In this document: positions 33,233 through 44,653 of the stretch, piece after piece
Layout of the letters: each line of letters opens with the position of its first letter
Numbering within the stretch: position 1 is the stretch's first letter
Source: Anagrus nilaparvatae
Lineage: Eukaryota > Arthropoda > Insecta > Hymenoptera > Mymaridae
Length of the DNA stretch: 64,000 nt
NCBI GenBank assembly: GCA_022575985.1
Contig: JAKSXM010000263.1
Location: 11,078,001-11,142,000 of the forward strand
Direction: 5' to 3'
The notes under the pieces: model-generated
What the model was told of the DNA's origin: nothing
Databases searched by the model: none
Seen by the model: the letters and a program-made list of their open reading frames with translations, nothing else
Translations under genes and position numbers: made by a program

Positions 33233-33479
33233 CTCCTCTACTTATTTTACTATATTTTGCATTATTGCCCAAATTTGAAAAACTTTTCCGTATTTTTTCT
33301 TCACTAGCACGAACTGATCTTATAGTTGATTCATTCACATTGTATCGTTTTGCAAGAGCAGCTACTTTTTCACCTTGTCTTAAAAGATCTAAAATTTTCA
33401 TTTTTTGAACCAAGTCCATTACTTCTTTTTTTCTTTTCTGTTTTGCGCACTCTTTTTCATTAGTTTTCTTAGGAGCCAT
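33233..33479 (-). CDS. Tigger-like transposase, exon 1 (N-terminal helix-turn-helix)
   Basis: It starts at the ATG at 33479 (MAPKKTNEKECAKQKRKKEV), a basic stretch that could act as a nuclear localisation signal. Residues of about 18-70 form a CENP-B N-terminal/psq-type helix-turn-helix (KMKILDLLRQGEKVAALAKR, then YNVNESTIRSV) that should recognise the inverted repeats. If unspliced, the frame stops at 33180 after 99 codons, which would cut off all catalytic residues. The splice reading above is preferred. Confidence 0.85.
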
Positions 33480-33748
33480 GTTTTTTAATTTTTAATTAGC
33501 CAAAAAAGAAATTTTTATAATTTTTATAACCAAAAATCTTGTTAAAAAAAAAAATTAATAAATGTTTTTAATTTATTTTAATTAGCCAAAAAAGAAATTT
33601 TTATAATGTTTATAACCAAAAATCTTGTGAAAAAAAAATTAATAAATGTGAATATTGCTACAAAACCGCGTAAAATTGAATTCAAATCCGCGAATAAAGA
33701 ATCCCGGTATATTTTGAAGAATCGCGTATATTTGAATCCGCGAATACG

Positions 33749-33776
33749 ATTACCCGCGAATACGGAGGGTTTCCTG
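33749..33776 (-). repeat. Tigger right terminal inverted repeat
   Basis: On the minus strand it begins CAGGAAACCCTCCGTATTCG, followed by GCGGGTAAT, and is directly followed on the plus strand by the TA target copy. Confidence 0.92.
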
Positions 33777-33778
33777 TA

Positions 33779-34465
33779 GTAGGAATAAAAACGAATATAA
33801 TAATAACTACGGTACGGTGACAAGAAAGAAGTAAAACTTAAAAAAATATATAAATAAAATATTATATAATAATATAATATAATAATAAAAAATATCTTTA
33901 TTCTCAAAACAAATGCGTGTCAACCTAAATCGTGACGTAACTAAACCCATGTGTTAAACTTATATTCTTCAATGAAACAAAAAAAAAAATACTCCAATGA
34001 ATAATAATAAATAATATTAATAAAGAAAGTATAAAGGAAAAGAAAAAAAGAAAAGAATCGAACCCATACGAACGCCATCGATTATGATCGGATCTACCTA
34101 CGAACAAAGAAGATATACTAATATAGAATTCTATTTCTTGTATTATATTTCTGCCGGATTTGACGCGACAAATCTTAGTATTGTCGCGCGAACACTGACT
34201 TTTACTTTAAGCCAAGCGCTAGTTTACTAAAATAAAAGATCTTTTACTCGATATCATGCGATACCATAAGAAGGGGAAATAGAGGTTGGAGATAACTCCA
34301 TCTAGCGTCGTATAATTAACTAAAATTCAAGCAGAAATATAACAAAAGAAATATCTTTCTATAGTAACAGTATATATCTTCTTTGCTACGAACGAACTCA
34401 CCCGAAAGCCCTCGCTTATGTTCGGATTTTCCTTTCACTTAAGGTCAGATTTACCGGGTAGTGGG
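33779..34465. other. Flank of Tigger plus an inverted-repeat block
   Basis: The first ~70 bases continue the duplicated flank. At 34099-34128 and 34358-34395 lie imperfect inverted repeats around CGAACAAAGAAGATATACTA. The phrase CAAAGAAGATATACTA also occurs in the Helentron-like insertion near 38120, so a related element may lie here. No coding sequence is seen. Confidence 0.45.
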
Positions 34466-34640
34466 GAGTGTATGTATTCTTTCCAATTCCTTATCTATAC
34501 TATTCTCATTTTAAAATCTCGTTACGTTTTTATCATGACGATTTCATCATGACGATTTTTTTATTTTTAACTACTAGTAAAAAGAACAACACATGGGACG
34601 TTGACAAGAAAGAAGTAAACTTCAATAAAAATATATTTAA
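34466..34640. repeat. Paralogous empty site for the Tigger insertion
   Basis: This stretch matches 31486-31603 joined to 33779-33850, with one uninterrupted TTTTTAACTACTAGTAAAAA at about 34563-34582 where the other copy carries the transposon between two TA dinucleotides. It continues into GACAAGAAAGAAGTAAA in both copies. Confidence 0.8.
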
Positions 34641-35301
34641 TACAATAGCGCAATCAGATCTGAGCCCAATATGTGTGTAATTTAACTAGCGTAATATAGA
34701 TATATGATATATTAATTCAATATATAAAATACAAATAAAATAAAATATTAGCTAATAAACGCAAATAAAATTATTATAAAGATTAGAGAAAAAGTAGGGA
34801 CTCAATAACTCCACTCATAAAAATTAAAATATAAATTGTATATGTAATTAAACTCATTAAGCAACTACAAAGAGAGGGAATACCGAGGCGACCTAATCAA
34901 TCGAAGAACAGAAATTTGGCATTTGGGAGAACAGCTCTTTAAAGAGCAAGATAATGATAATCAAGGACTCATAACTCTCTTTATATGAGAGTAATGAACA
35001 CTATAATATTTTTTATTTTTGTATTAAAAGAACTTAAAATATTTGTTTCAATTTTTATTAAATTTAACCCCTTACGGGGCTTAGTCTCATTTATACTTAT
35101 ATTTAAATAACTATTATATCTATTTTCAATTTGTTTTATATAAAATTTTTCAATGAATTATTTTTAATTATAATTTATTAAAATAAATTTTTATTTGATG
35201 AATAAAACAAACTCGTTTCTGATTAAAATTTATTTACTTATTTATTTATTTTTAATTATTTCTATGTAATAAAGATTTTTTAAATTGTTTTTTCTAATAT
35301 A
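34641..35301. other. No recognisable gene
   Basis: AT-rich intron-like sequence without identifiable elements. Confidence 0.45.
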
Positions 35302-35343
35302 CTAGGGGCGAGCCCCCTGCGCGCTGAAGTGCGCCAACCCCCT
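35302..35343 (-). mobile_element. Helitron 3' end (third, diverged copy)
   Basis: On the minus strand it reads GGGGGTTGGCGCACTTCAGC, then GCGCAGGGGGCTCGCCCCTAG, and is followed by T. It has the same hairpin-plus-CTAG architecture as the two fuller Helitrons in this window with compensating changes. The 5' TC end to the right could not be placed. Confidence 0.7.
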
Positions 35344-37734
35344 CAGATCATATATCATGTTTAATAGAAATAAAACTGTGGTTTAATTCATAAATAAAAA
35401 CAGTTGTACAGTGTTATGTCAATTTCAAATAATGAACTTTTTTCATATTTTGATTTTCAAAATTTATCTTAAGAAAAAAATATTGCATTATTGTCCTTCA
35501 GTGCTACACACCCCGGGCCAGAACCCTTTTCATCCCTCAAAATAAATTTTTCTTTTGTTGTGGACCGCCAAATTTTTTAATAGGTTGACGAAATAGTCGA
35601 ATTCATTTTTCATAGAGGCAAGTAGTAGATACTTCAAGTAACTTGAATTTTGTTAAGAAAGGTGGGCAGTACCCGAGTAAACAACTTCTGATAGTTGCGA
35701 AAAGGGTTATGGGCGGAGGGGTGGGGGTGAAAAATAATAACGTAACCAATAGATAAATTATCATTTTTTATCATAAAAACATGAAATACAATTTTTCATA
35801 AAAATTCCCTTCCGAGTTATAGCGCAAGGAAAAGTGTGTTTTTTGCCAAAAAAATTAAAAATTTTTAAAAGTTTTATTAATTTAACTTAAAAATTGGTAG
35901 TATTACAAAAAAAATTAAACATTGCTAATATGAAGTATTTTAGATGACAAATGAAGCGAATTTTTTTTTTCGTACGATTAATATAAAAGGAGAGATGACA
36001 TGGCAAAAATGGTTGTTTAACGAAAAATTAAGAAACCGAGTCGTTCTGGCGTAAATATCTGGAAAAATATTACTTTCGCAAAAAAAATGATTACTATCAT
36101 TTTGCAAGAAGTCAAAATTGGAAAAATTTTGAGACCAACCAGAACCGTTGAAAATAAGCAGAAAAAAAGTAATGGGCAAAATAAATTTTTTTCCAATTTT
36201 TTTTATGATAATTTTTTAGCGCCATCTGGACTAAGGTGCTTGAAAAAAAAATCCTGAATGAAAAGTCAGAACACTTGTTCCTAAATATGTATAGTCATTT
36301 TTAGCCCTATCGAGTAATTATTGTTTATGTTCTGGACTGACAAAGTTGGGTAAAATCTTATATTTTGTAATGCATATTTATTTTTTGGCCAGCAGCGTGA
36401 ACATTATTTATTTTAAACAGCCAAATTTTTTAGTATTTATTCCAAGTTATTTGTATTTTAATTTTTGGTTAAATTTTTCATCTGTAATAAGATTTGGCCG
36501 TTTAAAATTGCCTATTTTATATTTATAACGGTTAATGTTCTTTTTTGTAAGGCGAAATCTAAAAAAAATGATCGTTCCAATTGAAATTTTGCATATTACA
36601 TGAAATTTCAGCGTTAACCTTGGCTTTGAAATGATTCATTGCAAATCTCGTTATCATTAGCCAAAAAAAAGTTATGGCCAAAAATCCTTTTTTTTCAGCA
36701 ATTTTATAAAATTTTTATAATTAATCCATTAGGTCCCTCTATTTCTAAGTGTTATGAAAAATTTTCAGTACCGTATGTTTAGATGATAACTCAATAAAAT
36801 GCTGCTGTCAAATTTCAAATTCCGACTTTTTTCAGCTGTAAATTAGCCGTAAAAACTAAAGTAAGTAATAAAAAAGGCACAAAAATCAAAGATTTGACTA
36901 TTTTTTGTGTAAATATTAAATTTTATGGAAAATGTTTATAGGCAGCGGGTTATTCAAGCAAGTTATGGGGAACTTAGAATTATTTCAATTTAGAGACTCA
37001 AAATGATTTGAGTTTAGATTTAGAACTAAAAATTATTTTCATTTAAGGACTTTAAATAATTTTGATTTAGGGACTTAAAATAATTTTTAATTCCAAACTT
37101 CGATAAAGGGGTAAAGAATAATAAGGATTTTAAGAGCTTAAAATTAATTTTTTTTTGCTTAAGGCAAGTTTCTGTGCTATGAGCGCTATTTTAAAGGATA
37201 TTTTGAATTGGGCTTAAAAAAAAACCACTTTTTATTGAGTGGCGGATCTAAAAAATTTAGGGGGGGGGGTCATTTGAATCAAATAACAAAAAATTTGCTT
37301 GAAAGGTACTTAAAATTTTTTTGGGGTGCCAAAATGGTACTTCTCGTTAATTATGTGACGTAAAATTAGCTAAAAAAAGGTATTTTGCTAGAATAGAAAA
37401 TCGCTTTTTATATGCTTACATTGAAAGATTTAAAAAAGAAAATTCAAGGTCTTAAGAATGGCAGAAGTAAAATGCAAAAAAAAGCTAAAACTTGGAGAAA
37501 GTAAAGTAAATATAATTTAATAATAATAATTGAATTATTCGCTCATTTGTATTTAATTTAACAGTTATTGTTAGCTCAAATATCGAATAAATTATTCATA
37601 TAAATATAATTTAATTTTACACTTTTTTTTTATAATTGACCGAACAGTTTTTGAGAAAATAAATAAATAAAAAATAAATTAACACAGGCTCTTATGGGAA
37701 ATTTTTAAAAATGAAAAAAAAGCATTTAAAATAC
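35344..37734. other. No recognisable gene; scattered degenerate repeats
   Basis: The sequence is AT-rich. Part of it probably belongs to the Helitron whose 3' end is at 35302. Around 36990-37080 phrases such as GATTTAGGGACTTAAAATAA recall the GATTTAGGGACTTGGAATAA motif of the giant palindrome arm, and a G-run lies at 37260. No protein similarity is recognised. Confidence 0.45.
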
Positions 37735-38483
37735 TGTTCAATCTCACATGATCTCACGCATGGGCCATAGTCCCTAAACAATATCTATACATTACACACT
37801 AAAACTATAGTCATTAAGAAAGCATAGTCAAGCGCTGAGTCAGTCGTCATGTAGCTCTCACAAGGGCACAACGCCCACATACATTATACAGTTTTAAGGA
37901 ATAAAGACGTTATATATATTATTGAAGTTTACCTTCTATACGCACGTACCCCAGAATCGTATACTTTCCATGCTATTCGACGTTTACACGGTCCCATACA
38001 TTAAATGCTTTTGCCATGCAGGAGAGTAAAAATTTTAAAAAACGACACGATGTAACGACCGACACGTTATATTATTATTATTATTTTTACATAAGGAAAC
38101 AAGAAGGCCTTATACCAAAGAAGATATACTATATTCGTATAGTATACTATAAGAATGAACACGATATAAAGAGATGAAAAAAATAGCGCGAGATATATGC
38201 GCGGCAAATCTACTGTATATGTTATTTTGATAAATAGCGTTTTTGTGATATAACGTTTAAATTATTTTATTAATATTTTAACAAATTTGTGCTAATTTTT
38301 TGTTCATTTTATACGCGCAGGATAAGATATAGAAGGTAAACTTTTAGCCTGCGTCTATAGACGCAGAAAGGCCTTGCCTGCTTTTATTATTATTGTTATT
38401 ATATCAAGCGTTCTTATTTCTACAGCATCCACACAAATCCACACAATCCTAAGTGTTGGTACACAGCAGACCAACATTTTACA
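37735..38483 (+). repeat. 5' LTR, split by a Helentron-like insertion
   Basis: Taking out the 462-bp interruption leaves about 287 bp, against 284 bp for the 3' LTR. A difference noticed is GCATAGTCAAGCGC versus GCATATTTAAGCGC. Confidence 0.88.
37924..38385. mobile_element. Helentron-like non-autonomous element (HINE/DINE-1-like)
   Basis: The insertion is defined by comparison with the intact LTR at 42157-42440. A 16-bp near-terminal repeat AAGTTTACCTTCTATA (37925-37940) is mirrored at 38328-38342. The second copy is followed by a perfect 16-bp palindrome TGCGTCTATAGACGCA (38350-38365) and a TTTT-rich end. Subterminal inverted repeats with a hairpin only near the 3' end and insertion at T-rich sites match DINE-1/Helentron-derived elements rather than cut-and-paste MITEs. 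Exact ends are blurred by ATT repeats. Confidence 0.6.
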
Positions 38484-40279
38484 TGGTCCTTCGTCGAAAA
38501 GCCGGATTTACCGGGAAATACAGTTGTTAGTGTTTTGTGCAAACAAAAAGCAATAAGAACACACAATTGTTCATGCAAAAAAAAACAAGTGGCGTCAGTT
38601 CAAACATACGAAAAACAAGTCAGAAAAAATAATTATTTAAGTAATTATCAAAATAAACAACAAGAAAAAATTTCAAAATTAGGGCTTTAAAAAGGTAAAA
38701 ATGAAAAGCGAGCAAACAACGCAATACATTAGTAATAGATCAAGGGCGTGGCAACTTCATAGTTTTAGAAGCCGGCATTGGCGGTAAAAGGAGAAAGTTA
38801 CCAAGCGCTAGAGAAAAAAAGCAAGTCATCTACATACGGCAAAGCAAAGAAGAAGAAGAAAAAGAAGCACAAGAAAACAGTACGAAACCAGCTGAGGGCG
38901 CGCAGACGCATAAAATTTATTTCAACAGATTATATATATATGGACATTCTACATAATACAAGTACAATTTACCACATTTTAAAATACTTTTATTATGCAT
39001 AAATTTATAATGATATTAGAAAACTAATTATTTTTATAAGCATTATTACACAAATAATTCAAAAATTAAAAATTTGCATTAACTTTAAATTTTAATAAAT
39101 AAAAAATAAAAATTCATTTATATATTATTTTTTATAAAAAATAATTTTATTATTGTTTTAAATAGAACGCATGCATAAATATTTTAAATCAAAAATTATT
39201 TATTGAAACAAAAATCAAAATTTAAGTTCTTGGTCAGACGATAATAAAACTAATTGTTTAATATATTTTTACATAAATAATTACATTATCATAATTAATA
39301 TTTTAAAAAATTTCATTTAAAACAGCATATCAAAGTTTTTATTGTAAAAATTGAACCCCTAAGCATCTCCATTTACAGTGAAACAAAGCAAAAATTGCAA
39401 AATATTTATAATAAATTTTTAATCAAAACAGGGGAATGGTAAAAGGGATTTAGATATTTCACAACATATCAATCCAAAATATACAATCATCGTAAATTAA
39501 AACCAGAAGTACAAGTCACACAAAATACATAAAAAATTAGTATATATTCAATTTGTACATGTAAAATAATTTACACATATAAATTACACATAAAATATAA
39601 AGGTACATTTACTTGATCAAAGTTATTAGTAAACCTAATTAATCCAAGTTAATTCAAAATAATTACGCATTTAAAATTAATCAAAATTGGTATAATTAAT
39701 TATTTATTATTCCTAATATTACAATATTGTTTCCAATAAGTTTTAGCAAGCATGTCAAAATCCATGCCTAAAACTAACGCGTTAATTATTGAGCATTTAA
39801 ATTTACATTTGCTTAATAATTGCCACACATCGCAAATTCATTGCAAAAATCAGAATTAACATCAAATCATAATTAACTATTTAAATTCACACTCATTCAA
39901 TCAGTCAAATAAAGCATTTAAGATAAAAAACACAATTAAAATTAATTCAAACAAAGTTCGCAAATTTAACGTAATTACCGAAAATAAGCAAATTTTCATT
40001 TTTGAAAAATCTTCTAACATTTTGAAACTAAATTTCGCAAAGCAAACTTGGTTTAATAAAAACCAATGCAAATAAAAATCATTGCAAAATTAATTCGCAT
40101 TTGTTAATTAAATTCAAAATATAAAAAATCAGCATTTACAAATAAGTTTTCATGATAAGATGGTAGCTTATCAATAAAATAATATTTTATTAATTTAACA
40201 CATTCACAATAATAATCAAAAACGCAAAAATCACTTTTGGGCAAATACAAGTCTATCATTTAAACTTAAACACAGAATG
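38484..40279 (+). other. LTR element interior, 5' part
   Basis: It starts at the primer-binding-like TGGTCCTTCGTCGAAAAG. Around 38735-38955 a short Lys/Glu-rich open stretch with GGKRRKLPSAREKK could be a vestige of gag or packaging sequence, but it has no start and soon hits a stop. The remainder is A-rich and non-coding. Confidence 0.5.
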
Positions 40280-41460
40280 TTTTAGAGGCCAAGCCGCTAG
40301 AAGCATTTACGTATCGCATTAGAGTATCATATGTGCAAATATAATCATATATGATTCATAATCATAATTCAGCTCGTGTCAGGCGCCAAGCCGCTCAAAG
40401 CACACAAAGTGTCTAAATAATAGAAAAAGGTATTATGTGCAAATATAATCACGTGATTCCTGTTCAAAAAAGTCATATGATGCATTTATTCAATTAAAAA
40501 TGGTGCCATGTGCCAAGTTACATGTTGCATCAATTGTACATTACGGAAAACAGCTCCCATAGGCCAAGCTCTATGTTGCATTAATCATAAATCCAAATAT
40601 CATTTATTAATTCTAATGTGTATTTCCATGTGCAAAATCTCATGCAGCAACTATCATTAATTCATGCTAAAGTATAGTGCCATGTCTCAAATCACGTGAA
40701 GCAACCTTAATATTTTGTATAGTCCCATGTGCCAAGTCACATGATGCAACTATCACAAATTATATATTGTCCCATGTGCCAAGATACATGTTGCATTAAG
40801 TCACATTCATTTAAAGATAATGCCATGAGCCAATCTCAAGGTGTATTAATCATGCATTCATTTAATCCTGGTGTCATGGGCCAAGCCTCATGGTGCACCA
40901 ATAATCCAATTTCTTATGTTAGTAATTTTGCACATCAGAACTCATCACAAATTTAAATTCAAAAGTATAGTTCTAGGGTTTAAGTCACATGTTAAAACTA
41001 TCATACATAAATTCAAAGTAGGCGCCAAGTGCAAAGTTACATATTACATAATCATATATATATTTAAAGCTGGTGTCAGGTGCCAAGTCAGTTGTTACCT
41101 TTATAAGGCAATTTCTTAAATCGTAAGAATTTACAAAAATATATTCAGTCAGGACAAACTATATCATATTCAGTCAGAGCTGGTGCCAAGTGCCAAGTTA
41201 CTTAATGCATTATTATTATCCCGTCACTCAAATCATAGTTCTTGTAAATATACATTCATCCATTGCTGGTTCCAAGTTCCAAGTCATTTGTTGCATCTCT
41301 TATGCAACCACACACTCACTTCTATTACAAAAATCATTCACATTTTCATTAATAAGTTAAGATCTGGGATATATATATATAATAATTGTCCAAGGGTATT
41401 ATGGTATACCAATTCAATTACATAATATATCAATCTTGCTGAGTTGCCAAGTCATAAGGT
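40280..41460 (+). repeat. ~60-bp degenerate tandem repeat inside the LTR element
   Basis: Units around CCATGTGCCAAGTCACATG followed by TTGCAT or ATGCA recur every 55-70 bases. Each holds a small inverted repeat (CATGTG...CACATG). Open frames here are by-products of the repeat. Confidence 0.8.
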
Positions 41461-42156
41461 TAATTAATATAAAAATAGATCACATAATAAATCAGTATAA
41501 GCAAATTAGTTTATCAGTATTAAATCATGCAATGTATCGAAAGGAACAAAAATTTAAATCATTTCATGTTCAAAAACATATTTAGAAATTCACAATCCAC
41601 AATTGATCAATTAAATGTAAAACAGATTCATGTCTTATGCTTAAAAAAGAGTAAGCAGTAATAGTGTATTTTACACCAAGTTGCAAAGATAGATGAGTCA
41701 ACTGCTTAATTTATTATATTTATTAAAAACAACTCAAAATTAATGATTATAAAAATTTAGTTCAGTCATGGTTATAAAATAATTATATCATATTTACCCA
41801 ATATAAATCACACATTCAAATGCATAAGAACCCAACTCATTATTCAAGCAATCAACAGCAAACAGTACATTTTAAAAAATAATCAGTTAATGGAGATCTT
41901 AAGTGTCCAATTTCAAATTTCATTACTAGCCAAAAAAAAGGCCTTGTCAAATATTTAAATTGTAATAATTTTACGTTATTAATCAAACTGTCACATAATT
42001 CATAATTTTAAGAAACACTGTTGTAAATTCATTATTATTAAGTTTAAGTTTAAGCGAAATTCAATTGTATAATTAATTTAAAAATTCAAATTCACATTTA
42101 CACTTTATAATTGTATCATGTCTCGTTTGAAGTATGATACTTCAAGGAGGCGAATA
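41461..42156 (+). other. LTR element interior, 3' part with purine tract
   Basis: Non-coding sequence ending in ACTTCAAGGAGGCGAATA just before the 3' LTR; the purine-rich core is the likely plus-strand primer. Confidence 0.65.
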
Positions 42157-42440
42157 TGTTCAATCTCACATGATCTCACGCATGGGCCATAGTCCCTAAA
42201 CAATATCTATACATTACACACTAAAACTATAGTCATTAAGAAAGCATATTTAAGCGCTGAGTCAGTCGTCATGTAGCTCTCACAAGGGCACAACGCCCAC
42301 ATACATTATACAGTTTTAAGGAATAAAGACGTTATATATATTATTATTATTGTTATTATATCAAGCGTTCTTATTTCTACAGCATCCACACAAATCCACA
42401 CAATCCTAAGTGTTGGTACACAGCAGACCAACATTTTACA
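42157..42440 (+). repeat. 3' LTR (284 bp)
   Basis: It starts TGTTCAATCTCACATGATC and ends CAACATTTTACA, followed by the target duplication AATAC. It serves as the uninterrupted reference for the insertion in the 5' LTR. Confidence 0.9.
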
Positions 42441-42445
42441 AATAC

Positions 42446-43382
42446 AAAACTTAAATATTTTTTTTAATGAGTTGATGAATAAAGTCCTAATAAACAAAAA
42501 GAGACCTTAAAATTTACAATCGACCGTCATTTTTTATGGTTTCACTTTAAAAAATGTATAAAAAATTAACGTTTATTCTGCTATTGAGGTAGATTCATTT
42601 ATATTATTTTTTTATTTATTTATTTTCTTTATAAATAATTAAATAATATTATTTAAATAATAAATAATTTATTTAATGCCAATGCTAAGTTAATAAAATT
42701 TATTTTTAAGCTTTTAATAGTAATAATTAAGTATTGTTGAAAAAACTGTTTTATTAATTTAAAGTTGCAATTTGTATTTTTTTACATACGTAAGACAAAG
42801 ATGCCGATAGGCAAAATCCTAACGTTCTTAAGACCGTAATAACAATTTTTAAACATTTTTTTTACATTTTGGGGTAGTTTTCATACCCAGGGTTGCAAAT
42901 ATTGTTACTTTTTCGGCTGTAAAACGAAAAGAGGCAACAAAAAAAATTTAATAACGTTTTTTATCATTTTTTAAAAAAATTTAGGGGTCGTTTTCACCCC
43001 GAGGGGGGGGGGGTAAATTAATTTCATAACGATAAACTATTTTCAAAAAATTGATCCAAACACAAAAAAAATAATCTGAGGTCATGTTTTTTGTATTTTT
43101 TCTTAATATTCTGGGAGTAGTTTTAACCCCCCTATTATTAAATCTTATATTTCAATTTCTTCTCTCTTCTTTCTCTTATATTTCAAAATCTTCATTAATT
43201 TTTCTGAAAAAATGGCATTTATTTGATAATTTAATTTAGCTTAAATTCCAAAATATTAAAAAAAACCCTAAATAAGGGTATTTTTACCTGTTTACAGGGT
43301 GGTTGAGAAATTTCTGACATTAAAATCGTAATCAGTGACCCAAAAAATTTATAACCGGTTTGTGTAACTACACAACCAACGA
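42446..43382. other. No recognisable gene
   Basis: AT-rich. Degenerate units such as GGGGTAGTTTTCATACCC and GGGGTCGTTTTCACCCC at 42870-43010 suggest an old repeat, but no boundaries are visible. Confidence 0.45.
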
Positions 43383-43815
43383 GCATGGAACATGTTCACT
43401 CATAACAGTAATAAATCCAAAAACCTAAATTACAATAAATCCTGAAATATAAATTATTCTAAGTCGATAAACTTAAAGTATTCTAAGTTTTTGTTGTTAT
43501 CAAGGCCTGACTCCAACTTCAAATTATTCTAAGTTCCTAAATCGAAGTTCATTTCATCCCCCCCCCAAAATCGTCAATTTTTGACCCCCCCTAAAAGCGT
43601 CAATTTTTGACCCCCCCCCCCTAAAAGCGTCAATTTTTGACCCCCCCCCCTGAAAGCGTCAATTTTTGACCCCCCCCTAAAAGCGTCAATTTTTGACCCC
43701 CCCCCCCTAAAAGCGTCAATTTTTGACCCCCCCCTAAAAACGTCAATTTTTGACCCCCCCCCCTGCCAAGCCAAACTTTTTGAAATACCCCATCCAATGA
43801 ACATGTTCCATGTTA
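43383..43815. repeat. Relative of the giant-palindrome arm with C-run minisatellite
   Basis: It is bounded by GCATGGAACATGTTCAC and GAACATGTTCCATGTTAA, the same facing motifs as in the 2691-18725 palindrome. Inside, about seven ~30-bp units of CGTCAATTTTTGACCCCCC occur at 43563-43765. The minus-strand open frame at 43574-43843 is created by this array. Confidence 0.65.
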
Positions 43816-44179
43816 AAAACCTTCTGGTACCTATTTTCACCAAAATTCATTTAATATTGCCAGAGATATTAAATATTTATTTATTTTTGGCCAAAAAAAC
43901 GGTTTGGCCAATTTTTACAACATTTTGGACCAACTCCAACTAACCAAACTTGTTTACTCGGATACTTTACACCTTACTTGACAAATTTCAAAAAATTTCA
44001 AGTTGATCTGACTTGCCTCTAATTACTGATTCATTTTTCAAAAAAATTTACCTCGTTTCCTCTATTATATGCAATGTGTTGCATTTACAAATATAATTAA
44101 TTAGTTTAAACCTTTTTTATTAAAATTTATAATTATTTTTACAAAATAATTATAAATTTTAATTATTAATTTTTGTTTA

Positions 44180-44653
44180 TCTCTATATATTATAAAGTTA
44201 TAAACTCTGCCGCCGCTGCCGCTGACGTCGCCTGAGCCCTTTGGGCCAAAATGGACCTTTTGGGCCAAAGTAAACCTATTGGGCCAATGTGGTCCTTTTG
44301 GGTCAAAATGGACCTTTTGGGCCACAGTGGTCCTTTTGGGTCAAAATGGACCTTTTGGGCCACAGTGGTCCTTTTGGGCCAAAATGGTCCTTTTTTGGGC
44401 CAAAGTGGTCCTTCTGGGCCAAAGTGAACCTATTGGGCCAATGTAGTCCTTTTGGTCCAATGTGGTTTTTTCTATATTTAACCAATTATTATAAAGTTGT
44501 ATTACGATACCAAATCTAAAACCACTGTCAAGAATCACTTGTTTTAAAAAGAATAAGGTACACCTTGCAAGTGATTAAAAATATAGTATCGCAATACTTC
44601 AATCACTCTGCGGGGGTTGGCGCGCGAAGCGCGCAGGGGGCGGCGCCCCCTAG
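44180..44653 (+). mobile_element. Non-autonomous Helitron, short copy
   Basis: This 474-bp element starts TCTCTATATATTATAAAGTT and ends in the hairpin GCGCGCGAAGCGCGC, then GGGGGCGGCGCCCCCTAG. It is preceded by A and followed by T. It shares both ends with the 1177-bp copy at 13549-14725 but holds a shorter, diverged minisatellite (units like TTTTGGGCCAAAATGGACC) at about 44232-44460. It has no coding sequence. Confidence 0.9.

Larger units (their letters stand above)
31604..33776 (-). mobile_element. Tigger-like (pogo superfamily) DNA transposon, apparently complete
   Basis: This 2173-bp element has ~28-bp terminal inverted repeats with a single mismatch, each beginning CAGGAAACC and including CCGTATTCGCGGG. 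It is flanked by TA at 31602-31603 and 33777-33778. TA duplication and CAG-type ends fit Tc1/mariner-pogo elements. Subterminal CCGCGAATA motifs lie inside the right end. The single gene is on the minus strand with one short intron. A ~88-bp tandem duplication (33483-33655, unit with AATTAGCCAAAAAAGAAATT) lies between the gene start and the right terminus. Confidence 0.93.
37735..42440 (+). mobile_element. Non-autonomous LTR retrotransposon (large, coding-poor)
   Basis: Two LTRs (37735-38483 with an insertion, and 42157-42440) begin TGTTCAATCTCACATG and end ACATTTTACA. They are flanked by the 5-bp target duplication AATAC (37730-37734 and 42441-42445). A TGGTCCTTCGTCG primer-binding-like site follows the first LTR, and a purine-rich CAAGGAGGCG lies just before the second. 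The 3.67-kb interior has no gag or pol, so it must depend on proteins made elsewhere. The LTRs differ by only a few bases, which suggests recent movement. Confidence 0.9.

Noticed and set aside
40729..41425. Open frames of 75-82 codons
   Set aside because: They follow the degenerate ~60-bp repeat inside the non-coding LTR element and share no codon pattern or similarity.
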